DNA from: an uncultured Cellulomonadaceae bacterium
GTDB taxonomy: Bacteria > Actinomycetota > Actinomycetes > Actinomycetales > Cellulomonadaceae
Length of the DNA: 64,000 nucleotides
Reading direction: 5' to 3'
Assembly: GCA_947495165.1 (NCBI GenBank)
Contig: CANLXM010000001.1
Span: 868,001-932,000, forward strand
Shown here: positions 32,729 through 41,660 of the stretch, in pieces
How the letters are laid out: every line of letters begins with the position of its first letter
Numbering within the stretch: position 1 is the first letter of the stretch
The notes under the pieces: generated by a model
Seen by the model: the letters and a program-made list of their open reading frames with translations, nothing else
What the model was told of the DNA's origin: nothing
Databases searched by the model: none
Position numbers and translations under genes: made by a program

Positions 32729-34159
32729 TCACTCCTCGACGGGCCGGTCGGTGCCGTCGTCGTCGGCGAGCAGCTCCGCGATGGCGCGGTCCACGTCCGC
32801 CTGCTCCTGCGTGGTCTCGCTGCGCCGGCGCACGAAGCCGGACGGGTCGTCGAGGTCGAGCGCGGTCGGCAGCAGGTCCGGGTGGTCCCAGACGCGGTCG
32901 CGGCCGTCCGGCCCGAGACCCGAGCCGATCACGGACCACAGCGTCGCGGCCTCGCGGGAGCGGCGCGGCCGAAGCTCCAGGCCGACGAGCGACGCGAACG
33001 TCTGCTCGGCGGGCCCGCCCGCAGCGCGGCGTCGGCGGATCATCTCCCGCAGGGCCATCGTGTGCGGCAGGTGGGGGAGCGCCGCGCTGGTCGTGACCTC
33101 GTCCACCCAACCTTCGACGAGCGCGAGCGTGGTCTCCAGACGGGCGAGCGTGGCCTTCTGGTCCTCGGTCGCGGCGATGCCGAAGACACCGGACGACAGC
33201 GCGGCCTGCATGGCGGCCGGGTCGGTCGGGTCGATCTGGGAGACCGCGGACTCGAGGGCGTCGGTGTCGATGGTGATGCCCCGCGCGTAGGCGTCGACGA
33301 GGCCGAGCAGGTGGCCGCGCAGCCAGCCGACGTGCGTGAACAACCGGGCGTGGGCGGCCTCGCGCAGCGCGAGGAACAGGCGCACCTCCTCCGCAGGGGT
33401 GTCGAGGCCCTCGGCGAAGGCCGCGACGTTCGTCGGGAGCAGGACGCTCACCCGGTCCTCGAGGAGCGGCACGCCGATGTCGGTGAGCCCGAAGACGTCC
33501 CGGGACAAGGTCCCGGCGGCCTGGCCGACCTGCATGCCGAACACGGCCGAGGCGAGGCGGGTGACGATCGTGGTGGGGTCGAAGTGGTCGCTCGCGCCGC
33601 CGAGCAGCCCCGCGAGGCGGCTCTCGATCCCGTCCGAGTCCGACGCCAGGGCGTCGAGGTCAGGCAGGTGCTCGCGCAGCACTCCGGTCAGCGCCGCGAC
33701 GAGGTTCTCCGCGACGGGGGCGGCGAGGACGTTCCACGCGGGCAGCGTGCGCTCGACCCACTCGGACCTGCTCCAGGCGAGGCGGAGCCCCCCCGCGGGC
33801 GGGAGCTCGGTCGCAGTGTCCAGCCAGAGGTCGGCCACCGACAGCGCCTCGGAGACGGCGCGCACGTCCGCCCGGGTGATGCTGGGGTCGCCCTCGCCCG
33901 CGGCGACCTGTCGGGCGATGTCGTGGGCGACGTCGGAGTTCACGGGCGCGTTGCCCGAGCCGAGCAGCGACCGGACCTGCGAGAGGACCTGGTCCATCAT
34001 GGCGGGGTTGTCGGCGATGCCGGCGGCGGCGTTCAGCGCGTCGAGGTCCATGCCGCGGGCCTTCAGCTGCTCGATCGCCTCGTCGGCGTCGGGGCCGAAG
34101 ACGGAGCGCAGCAGCTTCTCCCAGGGCGCCTCGTCGGGCGACGGGTCGGAAGGGGCCAT
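32729..34159 (-). CDS. DUF2342/zincin-like hydrolase (Rv3195-like)
   Basis: 476-residue actinobacterial protein annotated as zinc-dependent metalloprotease-like or coenzyme F420-associated. The family signature is the helix FLALREAAHARLFTHVGWL (about 280-298). Other recognisable segments are SRDVFGLTDIGVPLL and the C-terminal LRPRRSREAATLWSVI. The N-terminal 60 residues are acidic and helical (PDADEAIEQLKARGMDLDAL). Catalysis has not been shown for the family as far as I know. ATG 34159 has CAGGAG 6 nt upstream. It is divergent from the SDR-like gene across about 90 bp. Confidence 0.85.
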   Translation of the reverse strand: MAPSDPSPDEAPWEKLLRSVFGPDADEAIEQLKARGMDLDALNAAAGIADNPAMMDQVLSQVRSLLGSGNAPVNSDVAHDIARQVAAGEGDPSITRADVRAVSEALSVADLWLDTATELPPAGGLRLAWSRSEWVERTLPAWNVLAAPVAENLVAALTGVLREHLPDLDALASDSDGIESRLAGLLGGASDHFDPTTIVTRLASAVFGMQVGQAAGTLSRDVFGLTDIGVPLLEDRVSVLLPTNVAAFAEGLDTPAEEVRLFLALREAAHARLFTHVGWLRGHLLGLVDAYARGITIDTDALESAVSQIDPTDPAAMQAALSSGVFGIAATEDQKATLARLETTLALVEGWVDEVTTSAALPHLPHTMALREMIRRRRAAGGPAEQTFASLVGLELRPRRSREAATLWSVIGSGLGPDGRDRVWDHPDLLPTALDLDDPSGFVRRRSETTQEQADVDRAIAELLADDDGTDRPVEE

Positions 34160-34251
34160 GATGAACTCCTGACGGGATCGCGTGCGGGTGCACTGCCAGC
34201 ACCACGGTAGCGATCTTCTCGACCATGCGGCGCGCAAGAGAGGGGTCCAGG

Positions 34252-35205
34252 ATGCCAGTTCGCTCACGGCGCACCGCCCTGCACGGCTCCGGTCCCGTGT
34301 CCGAGACGCTCGCGCACCTGCTCGAGGCCGAGCTCTGGGACCCCGACGACGCCGACGCGCGCGAGTCCGTCGACGTGCTCGTCGTCGTGCTCGACGGCGG
34401 CGAGTTCGATCCGGTGCGCAGCGACCGCCCGCGCGACGTGGGGACGGGGCTGCACGACCTCACGAGCGTCGCCCGGTCGGTCGCCGCGCACGTCGTGGTG
34501 GTCACGAGCGCAGCGGTGCTCGGCGCGCGGGCGGGGCAAGGGCCGCTCGACGACGACGCCCCGGTGCTCGACGACGCCGAGGGATCGGTCGGCGAGCTCG
34601 TCGAGGCGGAGCGCACGCTGCGGGAGGTCGTGCCGCCGGAGCGGCTCGCCGTGCTCCGGACGGCACCGCTGGTGGGGCCTGGCGTCGACACGATGATGAC
34701 GCGGCACTTCGAGGCGCCCCGGCTGCTGATGGTCCGTGGTCAGGCGCGTCCGTGGCAGTTCCTGCACGTCGAGGACCTCGCGGAGGCGGTCCGCACGATC
34801 GCCGACCTGTCGTTGTGCGGCGACCTCACGGCTGGCGCGGAGGGTGAGCTGGCTCCGGCCGACGTGGCACGACTGAGCGGCCTGCGCACCGTCGAGCTGC
34901 CGGCGGCGACGGCGTTCGGCGTCGCGGAACGCCTCCACCGGCTGGGGGTGCTGCCGGCGCCCGCGAGCGACCTCGCCTACGCCGTCTACCCCTGGACCGT
35001 GACGTCCGCCCGCCTGCGCGCGGCGCGGTGGCAGCCGGTCTACGACAACGAAGCCTGCCTCGCGGTGCTGCTCGAGGGAGTCGGTGGGCGGCTCGGGGTG
35101 GCCGGCCGCCGCGTGGGTGGGCGGGACGCCGCCGCGCTCGGTGCCGTCGGAGCGACGGTCGCGCTGCTGGGCACCGCAGCGCTGGTGCGACGTGCGCGCC
35201 GGTGA
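34252..35205 (+). CDS. NAD-dependent epimerase-like (extended SDR-like) protein with C-terminal membrane helix
   Basis: 317 residues. Rossmann-type beta/alpha alternation with VLVVVLDGGEF, VVVVTSAAVLGARAG, LAVLRTAPLVGPGVD and PWQFLHVEDLAEAVRTI resembles extended SDRs, but the N-terminal GxxGxxG is degenerate (RTALHGSGPVSETLAHLL) and no YxxxK is visible. It is probably a non-canonical or inactive member. The last 25 or so residues form a hydrophobic helix ending in RRARR, suggesting tail anchoring. ATG 34252 follows GAGAGGGG; ATG 34225 is the alternative. Family placement is moderate. Confidence 0.65.
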   Translation: MPVRSRRTALHGSGPVSETLAHLLEAELWDPDDADARESVDVLVVVLDGGEFDPVRSDRPRDVGTGLHDLTSVARSVAAHVVVVTSAAVLGARAGQGPLDDDAPVLDDAEGSVGELVEAERTLREVVPPERLAVLRTAPLVGPGVDTMMTRHFEAPRLLMVRGQARPWQFLHVEDLAEAVRTIADLSLCGDLTAGAEGELAPADVARLSGLRTVELPAATAFGVAERLHRLGVLPAPASDLAYAVYPWTVTSARLRAARWQPVYDNEACLAVLLEGVGGRLGVAGRRVGGRDAAALGAVGATVALLGTAALVRRARR

Positions 35206-35250
35206 CGGCTCGTCCAGCGCGCACCCAGCCGCCTCAGGGATGATGTCCCG

Positions 35251-36357
35251 GTGCCTGATCACCTGACCATCCCCGAGCCCGTCGTCGCGCCGGCCGCGCC
35301 CGCGGCCCGACCGTCCCGACGCGCCGTGACGTTCTCGGCCGCGATGGTGGTCGCGGCCCTCGGCCTCGCGGCGTTGTCCGTGCTGCCCACGACGTATGTC
35401 GTCCGGGCGCCCGGACCGACGTTCGACACCCTTGGTGTCTCGGGCGACCGGCCGGTCATCTCGGTCGCGGGGACCGAGACGTTCCCGACGACCGGCCAGC
35501 TGCGCCTGACGACGGTCTCCGGCTCGGGGACCCCGGACAGCCGCGTCCCGCTGCTGCGCGTCGTCAAGGCGTGGGCCGATCCCGACGAGGCGGTGTACCC
35601 GCTGGAGGCGATCTACCCGGAGGGGCAGACGCAGGACGAGATCGCCGCCGTGACCACGGCGCAGATGGTCTCGAGCCAGGAGGCCGCGACGGTCGCAGCC
35701 CTGGTCAAGCTCGGCTACGAGGTGCCGGCCACCATGACGATCGCCGAGGCGGTCGAGGGGTCTGGAGCGGCGGGCGTGATCGAGCCGGGCGACGTCGTCG
35801 CGACGCTCGACGGCACCGCGGTCACCAGTTACCAGCAGCTGGTCGCCATGCTCGACGAGATCGAGGCGGGCAGCACCGTCACGCTGGGCGTGGACCGCGC
35901 GGGCGACCCGGTCGACCTCGAGATCACGACGACGGCGCACGAGGCCGACGGCTCTGCGTTCCTGGGTGTGCTGCTCACCACCGACTTCGACTTCCCGGTC
36001 GACGTCGACATGCAGCTGCAGGACGTCGGCGGATCGAGCGCGGGGATGATGTTCGCCCTCGGCCTGATGGACAAGCTGACCCCGGAGGACGAGGCCGCGG
36101 GCCAGGTCGTCGCGGGCACGGGCACGATGTCGATCACGGGAGACGTCGGACCGATCGGTGGCATCCAGTTCAAGCTGGACGGCGCGCTGCGCGACGGCGC
36201 TCGCTGGTTCCTGGCTCCCGTCGACAACTGCGACGAGGTCGTCGGCAACGTGCCGGACGGCCTGTCCGTCGTCGCGGTCGCGACGCTCGACGAGGCCTAC
36301 GCCGCGCTCGAGGCCATCGGGGCGGGGGACACGGCAGACCTGCCCGTGTGCGGGTGA
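35251..36357 (+). CDS. PDZ and Lon-like (S16) protease, membrane-anchored
   Basis: 368-residue protein with an N-terminal membrane anchor (about 24-48, AAMVVAALGLAALSVLPTTY), the VVRAPGPTFDTLG motif of this family, a PDZ domain (about 165-230, GVIEPGDVVATLDGTAV) and a Lon-type catalytic domain (about 235-368). The Ser-Lys dyad is visible as GGSSAGMMFALG (Ser near 262) and GGIQFKLDGA (Lys near 309). It corresponds to Rv3194c-type proteins. GTG 35251 has GATGAT 6 nt before it, so it may be leaderless. It probably acts at the outer membrane face on unknown substrates. Confidence 0.9.
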   Translation: MPDHLTIPEPVVAPAAPAARPSRRAVTFSAAMVVAALGLAALSVLPTTYVVRAPGPTFDTLGVSGDRPVISVAGTETFPTTGQLRLTTVSGSGTPDSRVPLLRVVKAWADPDEAVYPLEAIYPEGQTQDEIAAVTTAQMVSSQEAATVAALVKLGYEVPATMTIAEAVEGSGAAGVIEPGDVVATLDGTAVTSYQQLVAMLDEIEAGSTVTLGVDRAGDPVDLEITTTAHEADGSAFLGVLLTTDFDFPVDVDMQLQDVGGSSAGMMFALGLMDKLTPEDEAAGQVVAGTGTMSITGDVGPIGGIQFKLDGALRDGARWFLAPVDNCDEVVGNVPDGLSVVAVATLDEAYAALEAIGAGDTADLPVCG

Positions 36358-36369
36358 GGCCGACCCCGC

Positions 36370-36933
36370 TCAGTCCGTGAACGTCGCGTGCAGCGCCTCG
36401 ACGAGGCCCGGCACCAGATCGGGGCCGAGACCGACCTGCGTGGGGTCGTCGTTCACCTTGGTGCGGATGGCGCACCACGACGGCCCGTCGCGCAGCACGG
36501 CGACCGCGAGGCGCACGTCCTGCCGGTCAGGGTGCTCGGCGAGGTAGGCCATCGCAGCGTCGGGGTCGTCGGGCATGTCGACCTCGGCCTCGGGCGGCAC
36601 GATCACGCGCTCGACGACGACAGCGGCACCGTCGACGGTCGGCGGCCAGGCGAGGGAGCCGAGCAGCTCCTCGAGGGACGACGCCGGCGGGAGATCCTCC
36701 TGCTCGACCGACAGCAGGTGGTACTGGTTGGCCTCGAGCGCCGTCGGCAGCTCCGGCATCTGCTCCGCGAGCTCGGGCGTGGCCTCGAGGGCGCGGGCGG
36801 TGCGCAGGATCGCGAACACGCGGGGCGGGCCGTCCCAGCCGCCGGTCGCGACGTGCTGCTCGATCTCGCGGACGGTCTCGGAGAGCGTGAGCTCCTCGAG
36901 CGTGAACGTACGGTCGGTGGGCTTGCTGCTCAT
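36370..36933 (-). CDS. PPA1309 family protein
   Basis: 187-residue cytosolic protein of unknown function, conserved in actinobacteria next to UPF0182. Visible segments are LTLSETVREIEQHVATGGWD near the start, PPRVFAILRTARALE, VVVERVIVPPEAEVDMPDD in the middle and a terminal DLVPGLVEALHATF. No catalytic motif is evident. ATG 36933 is placed by GATGCT 7 nt upstream; two other in-frame Met codons lie earlier. It is divergent from the UPF0182 gene, with a 129-nt shared promoter region. Confidence 0.78.
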   Translation of the reverse strand: MSSKPTDRTFTLEELTLSETVREIEQHVATGGWDGPPRVFAILRTARALEATPELAEQMPELPTALEANQYHLLSVEQEDLPPASSLEELLGSLAWPPTVDGAAVVVERVIVPPEAEVDMPDDPDAAMAYLAEHPDRQDVRLAVAVLRDGPSWCAIRTKVNDDPTQVGLGPDLVPGLVEALHATFTD

Positions 36934-37062
36934 GGGTCCCAGCATCGCAGACCGCGGCACCCCGTCCACGCCGTGCCGCGGCTCCGCCGTCTGTGGGAAC
37001 CTAGGGGCACCCTCGCGCGTTGAGGGGGCAGAAGCACTTCTTCGACCACACGAGGTTCAACC

Positions 37063-40000
37063 GTGTCCTTCGCCGTACCGTCCAGACCCGCACGCCCCGA
37101 GAAGAAGCAGGGGCGTCGCGTCAGCCCGCTCGCGGTGACCGTCGGCGTGCTCGCCGCCATCGCCTTCCTGCTCGTCCTCGCGTCCTCGTTCTGGACGGAG
37201 GTGCTGTGGTTCAGCGAGCTCGGTTTCTCCGAGGTCCTGTGGACGCAGTGGGGCACGCGCGCCGCGCTCTTCGTCGTCGGCCTGGTCGTGATGGCCCTCG
37301 TCGTCGGGCTCAACCTGCACCTCGCCTACCGCAGCCGGCCCGTGTACGCGCCGTCGACGCCCGAGCAGGCGACCCTCGACCAGTACCGCGAGGCGGTGGA
37401 GCCGCTGCGCAAGCTGATGATGGTCGCGATCCCGGCCGTCCTCGGGCTGTTCGCCGGTGCTGCCGCGTCCGCGCAGTGGGAGACGGTGCTGCTGTGGATC
37501 AACCGCGTGCCGTTCGGGACGCAGGACCCGCAGTGGGGCATGGACCTGTCGTTCTTCATCTTCACGCTGCCGTTCCTGCGGTTCGTCGTGTCGCTGCTGC
37601 TCACTGCGCTGGTGATCGGCACGATCGCAGCGCTCGCGATGCACTACCTCTACGGCGGCCTGCGCGTCGGCCCGATCGCGGCGCACGAGTCGCGCGTCAC
37701 CAAGGCCGCGCGCATCCAGCTCTCGGTGCTCGCCGCCGTCGGCATGCTGCTGCTGGCGGCCAACTACTGGCTCGACCGCTACTCGATCCTCACGGCGTCG
37801 AACGAGCGGTTCCAGGGGGCGTCCTACGCGGACGTGAACGCCGTCATCCCGGCCAAGGCGATCCTCGCCGGCGTGGCCGTCCTGGTCGCGCTGCTCTTCG
37901 TGGTGACCGCGGTGCGCGGCGACTGGAAGCTGCCGGCGATCGGCGTCGGACTGATGATCGTCTCGGCCGTCGCGATCGGCGGGATCTACCCGGCGATCGT
38001 CGAGCGGTTCCAGGTCGCACCCAACGCCCAGGAGCTCGAGGCGGACTACATCCAGCGCAACATCAACGCCACCCGCGACGCGTTCGGGATCGACGACGTC
38101 GAGACCAGCCCGTACGACGCCGAGACCGAGGCCACCGCGGGTGCGCTGCGCGAGGACTCGCAGACGACGGCGTCCATCCGCCTGCTCGACCCGGCGATCG
38201 TCAGCCCGGCGTTCCGCCAGCTGCAGCAGAACAAGCAGTACTACAACTTCCCGTCCACCCTGTCGGTGGACCGCTACGCGATCGACGGCGAGAGCCGCGA
38301 CACCGTGATCGCCGTCCGCGAGCTCGACCTCGACGGGATCGGCGCCGACCAGCGCAACTGGGTCAACGACCACACGGTCTACACCCACGGCTACGGCGTG
38401 GCGGCGGCGTTCGGCAACACGACGAACTCCGACGGCCAGCCGACGTTCTTCCAGGGCGGCATCCCGTCGGTGGGCGCGCTCGGTGAGTACGAGCCGCGCA
38501 TCTACTTCGGGCAGCAGTCGCCCGAGTACTCGATCGTCGGGGCGCCCGAGGGCAACGAGTGGGAGCTCGATTACCCGGACACGGCCGAGGGTCAGATCAA
38601 CACGTCGTTCCCGACCGACTCGGTGACGGCCGGGCCGTCGATCGGCAACATCCTCAACAAGCTCCTCTACACGATCAAGTTCGGTGACGAGCAGCTGCTG
38701 TTCTCCGACCGTGTGACGCCCGAGTCGCAGATCCTGTACGACCGCGACCCGCGTGAGCGCGTCGCCAAGGTCGCCCCGTACCTGACCCTCGACCAGAAGG
38801 TCTACCCGGCCGTCGTCGACGGTCGCGTGGTGTGGATCGTCGACGGCTACACGACGACGGACGCCTACCCGTACTCGGCGTCGCAGGCGCTCGACGCGGC
38901 CACGAACGACACGCTCACCGGGCGGGGGTCCATCGCGGCCCTGACTCCCCAGACGGTCAACTACATCCGCAACTCGGTGAAGGCCACGGTCGACGCCTAC
39001 GACGGTTCCGTGACGCTGTACGCCTGGGACGCGCAGGACCCGATCCTGCAGGCGTGGTCGAAGATCTTCCCGGCGAGCATCACGGACCTGTCGGAGATGT
39101 CGGGCGACCTGATCAGCCACGTCCGGTACCCGGAGGATCTGTTCAAGGTCCAGCGCACGCTGCTGTCGAAGTACCACGTCACGACGGCCCCCGAGTACTT
39201 CTCGGGCCAGGACTTCTGGCAGACGCCGCAGGAGCCGACGAACCGGTCGACGACGGGCACCAAGCCGCTGCAGCCGCCGTACTACCTGACGCTGCAGATG
39301 CCGGACCAGGACGAGCCGACCTTCTCGCTGATGTCGACGTTCATCCCCGGTGGTAACTCTGACCGGCAGATCCTCACCGGGTTCCTCGCGGCGGACGCCG
39401 ACGCGGGAGCCGAGGCCGGCACGAAGGCGGAGGGTTACGGCAAGCTGCGCCTGCTCGAGCTGCCGAAGGACTCCACGATCCCCGCCCCGGGCCTCGTGCA
39501 GAACACCTTCGACTCCGACCCGACGATCTCCGAGCAGCTGAACATCCTCAGCCGCGGCAACTCGCAGGTCGTCAACGGCAACCTCCTCACGCTGCCGGTG
39601 GGTGGCGGTCTGCTGTACGTGCAGCCCGTGTACGTGCAGTCGTCGGGTTCCACGCAGATCCCGCTGCTGCGCAAGGTGCTGGTCGCGTTCGGTGAGAACG
39701 TCGGCTACGCCGACACGCTCGAGGAGGCGCTCGACCAGGTCTTCGGCGGCGACTCCGGCGCGGAGATCGGCGACGAGGACATGCCCGACGTCGAGGTCCC
39801 GGATGCCCCGCTCGAGCCGGGCGAGGGCGAGCCCACGGAGCCGACGGCGGAGCCCACGGACGAGCCGACGACGGAGCCCACCACGGAGCCGACGACAGAG
39901 CCGACGGACGAGCCGACCACCCCGGTCGTGCCCGGCTCGCCGCGCGAGGCGCTCGACACGGCGCTCGGCGACGCGGTCCAGGCGATCGAGGACGGCGAGG

Positions 40001-40101
40001 CTGCCCTCGCCCGCGGTGACTTCACCGCGTACGGCGAGGCGCAGGAGCGCCTGCAGACCGCCCTCGAGGCCGCGCTGGCCGCAGAAGGCGCCCTGGAGTA
40101 A
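37063..40101 (+). CDS. UPF0182 family large membrane protein
   Basis: 1012-residue membrane protein of unknown function universal in actinobacteria (Rv3193c-like). Seven or so helices occupy the first 320 residues (VGVLAAIAFLLVLASSFW, RAALFVVGLVVMALVVG, and so on), followed by a large extracytoplasmic domain with VSPAFRQLQQNKQYYNFP and SLMSTFIPGG. The tail (about 905-950) is an acidic TEPT/DEPT repeat linker, then a short helical module (AIEDGEAALARGDFTAYGEA) similar to that of other family members. GTG 37063 has GAGG 8 nt upstream. The antisense frame of similar length is a GC shadow. Confidence 0.95.
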   Translation: MSFAVPSRPARPEKKQGRRVSPLAVTVGVLAAIAFLLVLASSFWTEVLWFSELGFSEVLWTQWGTRAALFVVGLVVMALVVGLNLHLAYRSRPVYAPSTPEQATLDQYREAVEPLRKLMMVAIPAVLGLFAGAAASAQWETVLLWINRVPFGTQDPQWGMDLSFFIFTLPFLRFVVSLLLTALVIGTIAALAMHYLYGGLRVGPIAAHESRVTKAARIQLSVLAAVGMLLLAANYWLDRYSILTASNERFQGASYADVNAVIPAKAILAGVAVLVALLFVVTAVRGDWKLPAIGVGLMIVSAVAIGGIYPAIVERFQVAPNAQELEADYIQRNINATRDAFGIDDVETSPYDAETEATAGALREDSQTTASIRLLDPAIVSPAFRQLQQNKQYYNFPSTLSVDRYAIDGESRDTVIAVRELDLDGIGADQRNWVNDHTVYTHGYGVAAAFGNTTNSDGQPTFFQGGIPSVGALGEYEPRIYFGQQSPEYSIVGAPEGNEWELDYPDTAEGQINTSFPTDSVTAGPSIGNILNKLLYTIKFGDEQLLFSDRVTPESQILYDRDPRERVAKVAPYLTLDQKVYPAVVDGRVVWIVDGYTTTDAYPYSASQALDAATNDTLTGRGSIAALTPQTVNYIRNSVKATVDAYDGSVTLYAWDAQDPILQAWSKIFPASITDLSEMSGDLISHVRYPEDLFKVQRTLLSKYHVTTAPEYFSGQDFWQTPQEPTNRSTTGTKPLQPPYYLTLQMPDQDEPTFSLMSTFIPGGNSDRQILTGFLAADADAGAEAGTKAEGYGKLRLLELPKDSTIPAPGLVQNTFDSDPTISEQLNILSRGNSQVVNGNLLTLPVGGGLLYVQPVYVQSSGSTQIPLLRKVLVAFGENVGYADTLEEALDQVFGGDSGAEIGDEDMPDVEVPDAPLEPGEGEPTEPTAEPTDEPTTEPTTEPTTEPTDEPTTPVVPGSPREALDTALGDAVQAIEDGEAALARGDFTAYGEAQERLQTALEAALAAEGALE

Positions 40102-40116
40102 CCAGCCCCACCCCGG

Positions 40117-40199
40117 ATCGAGTGCCCTGTTTCTGCCGGGCGTGTCTGGCGACACGCCCCAGAAGCAGGGCACTCGTTCGCGGTTTCGGGGCACTCGAT
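40117..40199. repeat. Three-arm extragenic palindrome (REP-like)
   Basis: The sequence 40119-40146 and the sequence 40151-40176 are complementary except for one T.G wobble and two unpaired C, with loop TGGC. A third arm, GGGCACTCGAT (40189-40199), is an exact complement of ATCGAGTGCCC (40117-40127), so the left arm has two possible partners. It lies between the UPF0182 stop and the tRNA. It could be a terminator or a member of a dispersed repeat family. Confidence 0.7.
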
Positions 40200-40294
40200 G
40201 GAGCGGGGGAGCGGTGGTGTGAGGCGCGGCACGTCGGATCGGGGGTCATTCGATTTGGACTCCCGGTCAGGCTGACGTAGTGTTACGGAGTCGA

Positions 40295-40371
40295 CGCGGG
40301 GTGGAGCAGCTCGGTAGCTCGCTGGGCTCATAACCCAGAGGTCGCAGGTTCAAATCCTGCCCCCGCTACCA
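40295..40371 (+). tRNA. Initiator tRNA-fMet (CAT)
   Basis: 77 nt with encoded CCA. The acceptor is CGCGGGG against CCCCGCT, leaving C1:U72 unpaired. The anticodon stem carries the three G-C pairs of initiators around CTCATAA, with anticodon CAT. The T arm GCAGGTTCAAATCCTGC is canonical. C1 mismatch plus GGG/CCC identify an initiator, not an elongator. Confidence 0.95.
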
Positions 40372-40374
40372 ACG

Positions 40375-40408
40375 ACGAAGGCCCGGACCTGATGGTCCGG
40401 GCCTTCGT
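40375..40408 (+). terminator. tRNA-fMet terminator
   Basis: Perfect 15-bp stem ACGAAGGCCCGGACC (40375-40389) with GGTCCGGGCCTTCGT (40394-40408), loop TGAT, starting 3 nt after the tRNA. Confidence 0.85.
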
Positions 40409-40491
40409 GCTTCCCAGCGAGCTCACGAGCGGCGGCTCTCGAGCGGACGCCCCCGCGGCACGCGGCCCTGACGCGGTGACATGATGCCCCG

Positions 40492-40929
40492 ATGAAGCCC
40501 ACCCCGACGCTCGTCCGCCCCGCCGCCGCTGGCGATCTGCTCGCCATCACGGCACTGGCCCGAGCCCTGGGCACCGCGAGCGAGGTGACCGACGACGCGG
40601 CGAGCGCGATCCTGGGCGCGCTGGTCGAGGACCCCCGCGCGTTGCTGGCGGTCGCGGAGAACGAGGCCGGCGTCGTCGTCGGCTACGTCCTGGCACACCG
40701 CCACCTCGCGTTCCACGCGGGTGGTTGGGTCGTGTGGATCGAGGAGGTGGTGGTCGACGCCGGAGCGCGCCGCCGGGGGATCGGACGGGATCTCCTGAAC
40801 CGGGCAGAGGAGTGGGCCGCGGAGCACGGAGCGACGCACGTCGCCCTCGCGAGCCGCCACGCGGGCCCGTTCTACGTCGCTCTCGGCTACGAGGACTCCG
40901 CCGTGTACTACAAGAAGCCGCAGCGCTGA
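40492..40929 (+). CDS. GNAT family N-acetyltransferase
   Basis: 145-residue acetyl-CoA-dependent acetyltransferase. The central strand [22 protein letters not shown] carries the acetyl-CoA binding R/Q-x-x-G-x-G/A form (RRRGIG, about 94-99), preceded by VVVGYVLAHR and followed by ATHVALASRHAGPFYVALGYE, the usual C-terminal GNAT beta-bulge. The substrate is unknown. ATG 40492 has CATGAT 6 nt before it and no Shine-Dalgarno, a leaderless arrangement. Confidence 0.88.
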   Translation: MKPTPTLVRPAAAGDLLAITALARALGTASEVTDDAASAILGALVEDPRALLAVAENEAGVVVGYVLAHRHLAFHAGGWVVWIEEVVVDAGARRRGIGRDLLNRAEEWAAEHGATHVALASRHAGPFYVALGYEDSAVYYKKPQR

Positions 40930-40962
40930 GCGGTCGTCGCGAAAGGCCGATCCCTGGCGCGG

Positions 40963-41562
40963 TCAGTCGCTCGGGCACGTCCGGTCGGCGGGCTCCGTGT
41001 ACTCGGGGACGGGACGCTCGGCTGCCTTGGCGGCCGTGGCCGCGATGCCGTGCGCCGCGATGTCGTCGATCAGCCAGTCCATCTCGAAGATCTCGCGGCG
41101 CTGCGCCTCGCTGATCTCGACCGCGAGCTCGCACACGCGGTAGTCGGCGAGGTTCGCGCGCTCCGAGCGGGTGATGGCGAGCGAGTGGTGCGGGATCATC
41201 CCGCGCATGAACGCGGAGTCGTCGACTGTGACCTGGCTGCGGTCGAGGTAGGCGCCCCCGCCGAGCAGCAGCACGCTGACCGCGATGACGGCGATGTTCG
41301 CCTTGGCGTTCTTGTACATGCGGGCCATCCACGCGAACATCACGAGGCCCATGGCGCCGCCCATGGTCAGCGTCATGAAGATGCGGCTCTCGCTGAAGCG
41401 GACGTGGCCCCACTCCCACGAGCCGACGAACATGACGAAGTACATGACGACCATGCCGGTCGCGATCATCGCGGCGAAGCGCAGGTACGGCTTCGCCGAG
41501 CCTTCGTCCCCGCCGTGGTGCTGCTCGGTGCCCTCGGGCTGACTCTTCTCGTGCTCGGACAT
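40963..41562 (-). CDS. DUF305 membrane protein
   Basis: 199-residue protein with three membrane helices (about 28-47, 60-78 and 88-102) and a DUF305 domain exposed outside (about 105-180). The His-rich signature is AFMRGMIPHHSLAITRSERA, characteristic of DUF305 proteins that are often linked to copper or metal handling. The N terminus is hydrophilic (EHEKSQPEGTEQHHGGDE). GAGGAG lies 8 nt before ATG 41562. It is divergent from the DksA-like gene. Metal binding is inferred from the His residues. Confidence 0.85.
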   Translation of the reverse strand: MSEHEKSQPEGTEQHHGGDEGSAKPYLRFAAMIATGMVVMYFVMFVGSWEWGHVRFSESRIFMTLTMGGAMGLVMFAWMARMYKNAKANIAVIAVSVLLLGGGAYLDRSQVTVDDSAFMRGMIPHHSLAITRSERANLADYRVCELAVEISEAQRREIFEMDWLIDDIAAHGIAATAAKAAERPVPEYTEPADRTCPSD

Positions 41563-41660
41563 GGTTCATGCTCCTCGCGGTCGACAGTGCACCGGACCTT
41601 CTCGACGCTAGGAGGCGCGCAGCCCGCGCGCATCCCGGGCGGTCGTGCGACCATCGCGGG

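Noticed and set aside
39830-39925. Repetitive stretch in the UPF0182 gene as a possible mobile or array element
   Set aside because: It encodes an in-frame TEPT/DEPT linker typical of secreted tails; no array structure.
37057-40194. A 1045-codon open frame on the minus strand opposite UPF0182
   Set aside because: Its translation is Arg/Asp/Val/His-rich low-complexity text with no recognisable motif. It is the usual antisense shadow in very GC-rich DNA, and the plus-strand product is a clear UPF0182 protein.
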